Positions 57,272-64,000 of a stretch of 64,000 nt of DNA are shown piece after piece (the stretch's first letter is position 1; each line of letters begins with the position of its first letter). The position numbers and the translations under genes are program-made. Source of the stretch: Robiginitomaculum sp. (GTDB taxonomy: Bacteria > Pseudomonadota > Alphaproteobacteria > Caulobacterales > Maricaulaceae); assembly GCA_002733805.1 (NCBI GenBank), contig NVXG01000005.1, positions 37,054-101,053 of the forward strand, written 5' to 3'. The notes under the pieces are model-generated. The model saw only the letters and a list, made by a program, of their open reading frames with translations, searched no databases and had not been told where the DNA came from.

Positions 57272-58411
57272 ATGCGGGTTCTTACTGTTCGTTCTGCTCT
57301 TACTGATATGGGACCGGGCACCCAGCCCTTGACAATTGCCCGCGAGCTTAAGCGTCAAGGGCATCACGTAGCCTTTGCGTCTAGCGGTGGGAAATTTTTA
57401 CCTGAAGTCGAAAAGGCTGGCTTTAAGGTGCATCGGGTGCCTGAACTGGCACACGATTCTCACGATCCTCTCAGTGTATTAAAAGCTATAAAATCGCTTG
57501 CAAAGGTTATTGGCAAAGAACGGCCAGACGTACTCCACGGACACAATGCTGCCGCCACAATCACCGCATTTTCTGGTGGTATTTTGAAAGGAAGGCGCAT
57601 TCCATGCGTTACTAGCGTGCGCGGAGTTGAGGAACGTGATACGCACCAATGGCGCAATCGAATTTGGCGGGCCACACCTGGAAAACTTCTTGGCGTTTGC
57701 GAGAAAACACGAGAACGGCTTCTCAGTTTTGGCGTTCCAGATAAGAAAATACTTGTGACGTATAATGGTGTTGACGCAACACGGTTCGATCCTCGGCATT
57801 TGAATTCGGTTGCCACGCGCAAAATGTTTAAACTTGAAGGAAAAATGGTGGTTGGCACTGTTGGCGCCATTACAGGTTCGGATGGACGAGAGGGTGTTAG
57901 TAAAGGTCAACACAACCTCGTCAAAGCTGTTGGGATGCTAAAGAACAAACATCCGAATCTCTCAATCTTGCTTGTTGGCGATGGGCCAACGCGACACCGA
58001 GTGGAAGCTGCAGTTAAAGAAGCTGGCATTGAGGACAGAGTAATATTTGCTGGTCGGCGATTTGATGTCCCGGAAATGCTGATGGGCATGGATATTTATT
58101 GCCTAGCTTCAATATATGGAGAATTCTTTCCCAACTCGATCATTGAAGCCATGTGCATGGGCCTGCCCTGGATCGGCAGCGATATTGCCGGTTTGAGCGA
58201 ACTGACGGCAGATGGAAAGGCTGGCTGGGTAACACCTATTGATGATGTTGGTGCTTTAGCCAAAAACCTTGACCGCCTGGTAAGCGATGATGGATTGCGA
58301 AGAAAAATGGGCAAAAATGCCCGGCAGGAAGTTATGGAGCATTTTACCATTGAAAAAGTTGCAGGCCGAATTCTTAATGCCTACCGAGAAGCCGGTGTGA
58401 CCGCAAATTGA
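57272..58411 (+). CDS. Family 4 glycosyltransferase
   Basis: A 379-residue retaining GT4. Seen are LTDMGPGTQPLTIARELKRQGH, VLHGHNAAATI, VTYNGVDATRFDP and LVGDGPTRHRVE, then the E(x7)E region EFFPNSIIEAMCMGLPWIGSDIAGLSEL. The ATG at 57272 with GGAG upstream is preferred over the track start (57194). Probable assembly enzyme of the lipid-linked glycan. Confidence 0.9.
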   Translation: MRVLTVRSALTDMGPGTQPLTIARELKRQGHHVAFASSGGKFLPEVEKAGFKVHRVPELAHDSHDPLSVLKAIKSLAKVIGKERPDVLHGHNAAATITAFSGGILKGRRIPCVTSVRGVEERDTHQWRNRIWRATPGKLLGVCEKTRERLLSFGVPDKKILVTYNGVDATRFDPRHLNSVATRKMFKLEGKMVVGTVGAITGSDGREGVSKGQHNLVKAVGMLKNKHPNLSILLVGDGPTRHRVEAAVKEAGIEDRVIFAGRRFDVPEMLMGMDIYCLASIYGEFFPNSIIEAMCMGLPWIGSDIAGLSELTADGKAGWVTPIDDVGALAKNLDRLVSDDGLRRKMGKNARQEVMEHFTIEKVAGRILNAYREAGVTAN

Positions 58412-58540
58412 GCGATCCTGGCAAAATGATTGCGTAAGTAAAAAAAAAGTAGGTAATATCTTTTCCAGTTGCCAACGTTGTCTTGATGGAGCTGGAGATA
58501 ACTACAAAATGATAAGCGAGTTTAGTCAGTTGGGGAAATT

Positions 58541-59281
58541 ATGCGACGTTTGATATCAAGCATATTTGAGAAATTTGGATACAAAATTATTCGTGAGAAA
58601 AAAGGTGAATTTTCTCCGGAATTTTTAGAAGAATATACTAAAATAAGCGATCTGACTATGGTTGACAGGTCTGGCGCGCTCGCTGTTTGGGATGCGGTTG
58701 ATCATGTGGTTAATCGCTCTATCGAAGGTGATTTGGTGGAGTGCGGTATTTGGCGAGGGGGCATCTCAATATTGATGGCCCGTCGACTGGCCACGCTTGG
58801 GAGCAAAACCCGTAAACTGTGGTTGTTTGATACGTTCGAGGGCATGTCGGAACCAACGGAAGTTGATATGGACAAGCATGGTGTGGCTGCGTCGGATCAA
58901 CTATCTCAAGCCAGTAAAACCGATGAAGAAAATAATGTTTGGGCATATGCCTCGGATGAAGCTGTCGCTAGTAATTTTCGAAAGTCGGGAGTCGATCCAT
59001 CCATTTGCAATTTTGTAAAAGGAAAAGTCGAAGATACAATCCCCAAGAACATGCCAAAAAAAATATCAATCTTGCGTCTAGATACGGATTGGTATGAGTC
59101 AACCAAACACGAACTTGAATATTTATACCCCAAATTGAGCACTGGCGGCGTTTTGCTGATTGATGATTATCAATATTGGGGGGGCTGCCATCAAGCGGTT
59201 GAGGAATATTTTTCTGATAAGAGCCAACGTCCGTTTTTTGCAACGCTGGCAAATGGCAGCCTTGTGAGTATCAAGATATAA
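58541..59281 (+). CDS. TylF/MycF-family O-methyltransferase
   Basis: A 246-residue protein with DLVECGIWRGGISILMAR, LFDTFEGMSEPTE and LLIDDYQYWGGCHQAVEEYF, which are the SAM-binding and Mg2+/Asp motifs of the TylF (macrocin O-methyltransferase) family. In polysaccharide loci these methylate terminal or internal sugars. The gap before it (58412-58540, 129 bp) has no gene. Confidence 0.9.
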   Translation: MRRLISSIFEKFGYKIIREKKGEFSPEFLEEYTKISDLTMVDRSGALAVWDAVDHVVNRSIEGDLVECGIWRGGISILMARRLATLGSKTRKLWLFDTFEGMSEPTEVDMDKHGVAASDQLSQASKTDEENNVWAYASDEAVASNFRKSGVDPSICNFVKGKVEDTIPKNMPKKISILRLDTDWYESTKHELEYLYPKLSTGGVLLIDDYQYWGGCHQAVEEYFSDKSQRPFFATLANGSLVSIKI

Positions 59282-59342
59282 AGAATGTTTTTCTGATAAG
59301 TGATCGAAAAACTGCAAACTCATAAAAAAACATCATGGGATA

Positions 59343-60989
59343 ATGCAAGCTAAACCTAAAAATAAATCTACTAACCCTTCGGAGGAGGCCCATAGGAATT
59401 CAAAGAGGATTTTGCTTACAATAGGCGTGTCGTTCGCTGGGAAGCTCTTTGGCTTTCTCAGGATACAGCAGACTGCGGCTCTGTTGGGCGCAAGTTATTA
59501 CGCTGACGCGTTAGTGCTGTCTTTTCAGGTGTTGTGGCTCGTTGAGATCGTATTAATAAGCTCTGCAGTAGTGCCCAGTCTTGTTGTGCATTTCTATAAA
59601 CAAGAAACAGAAAAAGGGGAATATGCTGCAACCGTTCTATTTGCGCATGTAACCTTAATTTCTTGCATTATCGCCACTGTCTACGGTCTGGTGATTTTGT
59701 TTTATGCAAAGCAGATTGCTGTAATGATCGCTCCGGGGTTGCACCCGCAATCTATACAACTGTTTCAGGAGCTTATGTTAACTGGCGCTGCAATCCCCCT
59801 TGCTTTGGCTATTTCCCATTTTGCGAGCTTGCTAAACCGTTTGTTTGACAACGGTATTTGGTATTCCATTCCTCAAATTATTACCAATTTAGCTGGGTTA
59901 ACCGGACTTCTCACCGGGTATTATTTCTTTGGTCTTACGGGCGCTGCTTTGGCCATGATTGTTGGTCTTTTAGTCTCTGCCATCATTATGATTCTGGTGC
60001 AATTATACGTACTGCCAACTCATGTCAGAGCTAGGTTTTTCTCAAATATCAAGCAGTATTTTCCTGAAGTATTTAGTTTTTCCGGGCGCAAGACGTTTTG
60101 GGCTGCGGTTATGGCTTTGGTTGGTACAGCGTTCATTCAAGAAGCATATATCTATGTGGATATGGCGTTTGCTTCAATGGCCCGGGCCGAGGGGGGGGTC
60201 GGTATTTTGGGGTATGCCAGCAGACTGGCAACTTTGACCAACATGCTTGTGGTGGCATCAGCGTTTGTCATTCTGGAGCCGATTTGGGCCCGCTCATTTG
60301 CCGCGCGTGGTTCAGTTGCCGTGCATGATACGATTGCCACAGATGTTTTGTCTATCTTGTGTATTTTATCCATACCGTCTGCACTATTGATTTTTTATGG
60401 CGAGATGATCGCCAGTATTGTTTATGGTGGAAAAAACTGGAACCCAGAAGACCTCAAACTCTTGGGAAAATTAGTCAGCGCTTATGGTGGAGCCGTCGTC
60501 GGGTTTGGTCTGTCATTAATGTTGGCTCGTATTTTGAATATTCTTGGCTTTCCTTTCTGGATCGCTGTGGTTAATGGCATTTGCCTACCCATCAAAATTA
60601 TCATCAGCTATTTTATGGTTGCGCGATACGGTCTTGTCGGGCTTGCCTTATCGACGACATTTATCGTGTTTTTGCAAAGCACTGGATACAGCATTGTTGC
60701 TTTGCGCACCGGGGGGCGGCAACTCTTTCAACTCTCAAATTTGAGTGCTTTGATGGTTTTTTACGCCAGTATTTTTCTGGCGACTTGGGCCGCTTCCCAA
60801 TGGGTGCCGCAGTCGCTTGTTTCTGTAGTTTTGGTTGCATGCGGGTTGTCCACTTGGGGGATTTTCATCGGCTGGTTGTTGAAACTTTCATTTGTGTCAT
60901 CACTATTTAATATGTTGAGCAATCTTAATTTTGAATCGAATATTTCATCAAAAAATAAAACGAAAAATGGGAATGACAGCGACAACTAA
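59343..60989 (+). CDS. MurJ/Wzx-like lipid-linked oligosaccharide flippase
   Basis: A 548-residue integral membrane protein of the MurJ/MviN fold with about 14 hydrophobic helices. The N-terminal FAGKLFGFLRIQQTAALLGASYYADALVLSFQ is MurJ-like, with later LNRLFDNGIWYSIPQI. Within a glycan operon it more likely flips undecaprenyl-linked repeat units than lipid II. A basic/acidic C-terminal tail follows. Confidence 0.85.
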   Translation: MQAKPKNKSTNPSEEAHRNSKRILLTIGVSFAGKLFGFLRIQQTAALLGASYYADALVLSFQVLWLVEIVLISSAVVPSLVVHFYKQETEKGEYAATVLFAHVTLISCIIATVYGLVILFYAKQIAVMIAPGLHPQSIQLFQELMLTGAAIPLALAISHFASLLNRLFDNGIWYSIPQIITNLAGLTGLLTGYYFFGLTGAALAMIVGLLVSAIIMILVQLYVLPTHVRARFFSNIKQYFPEVFSFSGRKTFWAAVMALVGTAFIQEAYIYVDMAFASMARAEGGVGILGYASRLATLTNMLVVASAFVILEPIWARSFAARGSVAVHDTIATDVLSILCILSIPSALLIFYGEMIASIVYGGKNWNPEDLKLLGKLVSAYGGAVVGFGLSLMLARILNILGFPFWIAVVNGICLPIKIIISYFMVARYGLVGLALSTTFIVFLQSTGYSIVALRTGGRQLFQLSNLSALMVFYASIFLATWAASQWVPQSLVSVVLVACGLSTWGIFIGWLLKLSFVSSLFNMLSNLNFESNISSKNKTKNGNDSDN

Positions 60990-61002
60990 AAAGGCAAGGT
61001 CG

Positions 61003-61650
61003 CTACAAACTATTACGTTTTGATACTTTTGTTACGGTGAGAAATAAAAGCTTGAAATACAAACCTGTGTTGCGACGACTAACCCATCGTAAGTCTTGCT
61101 CAGTTCTGGCTTTCATGGAATCAACGCTTGGATCAATTTGCGCGAGCCCGGTAATTCCGGGGCGCAAAACGTGGCGATCAATCCATTCTTGGGGTTGGTA
61201 TTCAACTTCTTGTACTGCGACATCAGGTCGAACGCCAACCAAGGACATGTCTCCGATCAACACATTTAATAACTGAGGTAATTCATCAAGGTGCATGGGC
61301 CGAAGAAATCGGCCAACCCGGGTTATTCGAGGATCGTTCTTTGATGTGGTCTCGAACTCTGCGCGTTGTTCAGAAAGACTTTGTCCCGAGTCATTTTGTA
61401 TATCTCCAGAAGACCTGTTTTTCGCTTCCGTCATGGTTCGAAATTTTTTCATTTTAAATGGTTTTTGTTTCTGACCAATTCGATTTTGCATAAATAAAAT
61501 GGCCCCCCGATCTTCCAGCCAAATGAGCCCCGCAATAAATATAAAAACCGGAAGGGCAAGCAACAGACCAATCAGGCTAAAAAAGATATCAAACGCCCGG
61601 TTAAGCGTATCCTGAAATCTGTATGCTGGAATATTTGCTGAATGTTTCAT
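61003..61650 (-). CDS. Initiating sugar-1-phosphate transferase (WcaJ/PglC type)
   Basis: A 215-residue bacterial sugar transferase. The N-terminal membrane hairpin FFSLIGLLLALPVFIFIAGLIWL precedes the catalytic FKMKKFRTMTE, then PRITRVGRFLRPMHLDELPQLLNVLIGDMSLVGVRP and RPGITGLAQ. It places the first sugar phosphate on undecaprenyl phosphate. Stop/start overlap of four bases with the epimerase gene upstream. Reads opposite to the rest of the glycan genes. Confidence 0.92.
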   Translation of the reverse strand: MKHSANIPAYRFQDTLNRAFDIFFSLIGLLLALPVFIFIAGLIWLEDRGAILFMQNRIGQKQKPFKMKKFRTMTEAKNRSSGDIQNDSGQSLSEQRAEFETTSKNDPRITRVGRFLRPMHLDELPQLLNVLIGDMSLVGVRPDVAVQEVEYQPQEWIDRHVLRPGITGLAQIDPSVDSMKARTEQDLRWVSRRNTGLYFKLLFLTVTKVSKRNSL

Positions 61651-62660
61651 GTATGTATCTTGTAATAGGATTTATACCAGGAAATGAACTTTTCGATTCC
61701 CTCTTCGATCGAAACCTTGGGGCGAAAGTCAACCAACTCAATGAGATCATCAATATTGGCGCAGGTTCGCTGTACGTCCCCAGGCTGCATTGGAAGAAAA
61801 TTTTTCTTGGCTTCTACGCCCAATGATTTTTCAATGCATTCAATAAAGTACATCAGCTCTACCGATTGGTTGTTTCCGATATTATAAAGTTGATAGGGCG
61901 CATTGGAGGTGGCTGGATCCGGGTTGTTTCCATCCCAGGAAGGATTGGGCTGTGCAGTGCGGTCAAGTGTGCGAACTACGCCCTCAACAATATCATCAAT
62001 ATAGGTGAAGTCACGCTGGTGATTACCGTGATTGTAAATATCAATTGGTTCACCCGCCAGAATTTTCTTGGCAAACAAAATCGGCGACATATCAGGTCGG
62101 CCCCAAGGTCCATAAACAGTGAAAAAACGCAATCCGGTTACGGGTAATCCAAAAAGATGTGCATAAGTATGCGCCATGATCTCATTAGATTTTTTGGTCG
62201 CGGCGTAAATGCTCAGAGGATGATTGGTCGACTCATGAACATTATATGGAACATTGGTGTTTGCACCGTAAACAGAGCTGGAAGAAGCAAAAACCAAGTG
62301 TTCTACATTATTGTAGCGACAGCCTTCCAAAATATTTAGGAACCCCATCACATTACTGTCGATATAAGAATACGGATCCTGCAGCGAATACCGAACTCCT
62401 GCTTGCGCAGCAAGATTGACAACCCGATTTGGCTTATATTTTCTGAACAGGCCTACAATAGCATCCCGGTCTTTAAGATCGACAGGGTGGAAATGAAAGT
62501 TTGGATTGTCGTCAATTCGTTCAAGTCTGGCCTTTTTCAAACCGACATCATAATAATCATTCAGATTATCAATGCCGACGACATCTTCTCCCCGGTTTAA
62601 CAAAACTTCCGTTAGTTTGGCCCCAATAAACCCAGCCGCTCCGGTAACGATAATTTTCAT
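61647..62660 (-). CDS. NAD-dependent nucleotide-sugar 4-epimerase (UDP-glucuronate 4-epimerase-like)
   Basis: A 337-residue extended SDR. TGAAGFIGAKLTEVLLNRG binds NAD, then NLAAQAGVRYSLQDPYSYIDSN, FASSSSVYG (catalytic Ser), YAATKKSNEIMAHTYAHLFG (YxxxK) and TGLRFFTVYGPWGRPDMS. The sequence follows the UDP-glucuronate 4-epimerase subgroup, giving UDP-galacturonate, though other UDP-sugars are possible. The gene precedes and overlaps the sugar transferase gene. Confidence 0.9.
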   Translation of the reverse strand: MKIIVTGAAGFIGAKLTEVLLNRGEDVVGIDNLNDYYDVGLKKARLERIDDNPNFHFHPVDLKDRDAIVGLFRKYKPNRVVNLAAQAGVRYSLQDPYSYIDSNVMGFLNILEGCRYNNVEHLVFASSSSVYGANTNVPYNVHESTNHPLSIYAATKKSNEIMAHTYAHLFGLPVTGLRFFTVYGPWGRPDMSPILFAKKILAGEPIDIYNHGNHQRDFTYIDDIVEGVVRTLDRTAQPNPSWDGNNPDPATSNAPYQLYNIGNNQSVELMYFIECIEKSLGVEAKKNFLPMQPGDVQRTCANIDDLIELVDFRPKVSIEEGIEKFISWYKSYYKIHT

Positions 62661-62904
62661 ACTAGCTCTCTTTAGAGTTCAAAATTTTATCCGCTGTTTC
62701 TATAAAGTTTGAAGTGCCCCTAGTTGTCCATCATCAGAACATTTGTCATTTGAGGTGGCTTACTGGATCTGAGTATTTGGCCTCATCTGGTTGATTGATA
62801 ATATGCCACTTGCCTTTGATGATGCAAGCGGCGCTGTTCGATAGTTTTACGTTTGATCCTTTCTCTTTGTTTAAGATGGTTTGTGCTGTCTAACGTCAGC
62901 ACCT

Positions 62905-64000
62905 ATGGGACAGAAATCGCAGACAAGACAGACGGGTGCCGCCAAGGCGATCAAAGATATCCGCCGGGCAACCCGCAAGCAATATTCGGCAGAAGAAAAG
63001 ATCCGTATTGTGTTGGACGGATTGTGTGGTGAAGAAAGCATTGCCGAGCTGTGCCGCATGAAGGCATCGCCCAGAGTATTTATTATAAATGGTCGAAGGA
63101 ATGCCTTGAGGCTGGCAAACGCCGGCTTGCAGATGATACGGCTCGTGCGGCTTCAACGGGTGAGGTCATAGCCCTTCGCCGAGAAGCCCGTGAGTTGAAA
63201 GAGGCCGTAGCCGAACAGACCTTAAAGTTTGAAATCATCCGCCTTGTGGAGCAATGGCATCGGCCCGTCAAACGAACCTTGGATAAACTGGGCGTACCCA
63301 GAACCGCGTTTTATCGCGGGGTTGCCCTCTATCAGATTGGAGGCGTTGGAAGATCAATCACCAAGGCTCTCCCGAGTCTGGAACCATATTCCTGATGACA
63401 TGCGCCAGCGCATCGTGGACCTGGCACTAGATGTTCCGGAACTATCTCCCCGGGAACTGGCTGTACGCTTCGCTGACACAGAAAATATTTTATCTCAGAG
63501 ACTTTCGTCTATCGGCTGCTTAAATCCCTTGATCTGATTACCAGCCCGGCATTTATCGTCATCAAGGCTGCTGATGAGTTCAGAGACAAGACAACGGCTA
63601 TTAATCAACTGTGGCAGGCCGACTTTACCTATCTGAAGGTCATCGGCTGGGGATGGATGTACTTATCGATGATCCTTGATGATTACTCGCGCTATATCAT
63701 TGCCTGGAAACTGTGCACGACCATGGAGATGAGCGATGTTACAGACACGCTGGACCGCGCCTTACAGGCATCTGGTTGTGACCAGGCCCATGTTGTGCAC
63801 AAGCCGAGACTGCTATCGGACAACGGATCCAGCTACGTCTCTGGCGAACTGGTCGAATGGCTGGTCGACAAGAAAACGGGCCACGTCAGGGGGGCACCGT
63901 ATCACCCGCAAACACAGGGTAAGATTGAGCGATGGCATCAGACTCTGAAGAATCGCAGCTTACTAGAAAATTACTGCTTCCCAGCAGACTTGGAAATGCA
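62905..64000 (+). pseudogene. IS3-family transposase, frameshifted and cut by the window end
   Basis: From ATG 62905: MGQKSQTRQTG, QYSAEEKIRIVLDGLCGEES (HTH). The frame shifts near 63060 into GIAQSIYYKWSKECLEAGKRRL, near 63330 into EDQSPRLSRVWNHIPDDMRQ and near 63490 into the integrase core with WQADFTYLK, MILDDYSRYIIAWKL, LLSDNGSSYVSG and YHPQTQGKIERWHQTLK (DDE motif). Three shifts are more than the single programmed -1 shift of IS3, so the copy is damaged. The 244-bp gap before it (62661-62904) holds no gene. Confidence 0.82.

Noticed and set aside
62905-63540. Frame changes in the IS3 transposase as programmed -1 frameshifting
   Set aside because: Three shifts are needed, one of them inside the N-terminal HTH; programmed shifting in IS3 uses one site between orfA and orfB.

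Overview
The window reads as chromosome from an alphaproteobacterium of moderate GC. The main indicators are a ChvI/ChvG two-component pair beside PTS IIA(Man), HPr and ahcY; the rpmH-rnpA-yidC-engB block next to a pyrimidine 5'-nucleotidase and dapD; an ArsR-methyltransferase fusion (SahR type) with metF and a split metH; MlaA/MlaC; and DUF1036. Genus and family cannot be fixed from the sequence alone. The intergenic palindromes and TadG-like pilin protein would suit Maricaulales/Hyphomonadaceae-like bacteria, but this is only a guess.

Layout. 1-4694 is the right end of a genomic island: two tyrosine recombinases, a trypsin-like protease, an IS3 scrap, and a secreted Rap1a-like/thermonuclease fusion. 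It ends at a 3' fragment of tRNA-Arg(ACG), the presumed att site. 4692-9250 is bounded by inverted copies of a tRNA 3'-flanking sequence. It holds a frameshifted hybrid kinase, a multiply frameshifted response regulator/ATPase gene and a TadG-like gene, and is followed by tRNA-Arg(CCG). 9433-19893 is core: ABC ATPase, zinc-finger protein, polA, an unknown 560-aa protein, chvI-chvG, PTS IIA, HPr and ahcY. 20173-23592 is a compact restriction-modification cassette (C5 methyltransferase, HNH nuclease, N6-adenine methyltransferase) inserted between ahcY and terC.

23742-31000 carries metabolic genes (TerC, SDR, cupin, ThDP enzyme, GMC oxidoreductase) and a histidine kinase. 31180-36724 is rpmH-rnpA-yidC-engB, a DUF1036 protein, a nucleotidase and dapD. 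36725-40343 has intergenic palindromes, a DUF885 gene with an in-frame stop, and mlaC/mlaA. 40459-46646 is the methionine/SAH module sahR-metF-metH1-PNPOx-metH2. A 20-bp perfect palindrome stands before sahR and an 18/20 match stands before ahcY, which links the two loci as one probable SahR regulon.

After tRNA-Ser(CGA) (46697-46786) the DNA becomes visibly AT-richer. An AlpA-like 58-aa regulator and an HUH-type replication-like protein are followed by a broken metallophosphoesterase, an orphan gene tail and an intact-looking IS1595-family element. 50980-62660 is a surface-glycan locus: NeuC-like epimerase, a HisF/HisH/WbpG-type amidino-sugar module, a pyruvyltransferase-like protein, two glycosyltransferases, a TylF-type methyltransferase, a MurJ/Wzx-like flippase, an initiating sugar-1-phosphate transferase and a nucleotide-sugar 4-epimerase. 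The window ends inside a frameshifted IS3-family transposase.

Several genes carry stops or frameshifts (histidine kinase, response regulator, DUF885, metallophosphoesterase, IS3). They could reflect real decay or sequencing/assembly error; reads would decide.
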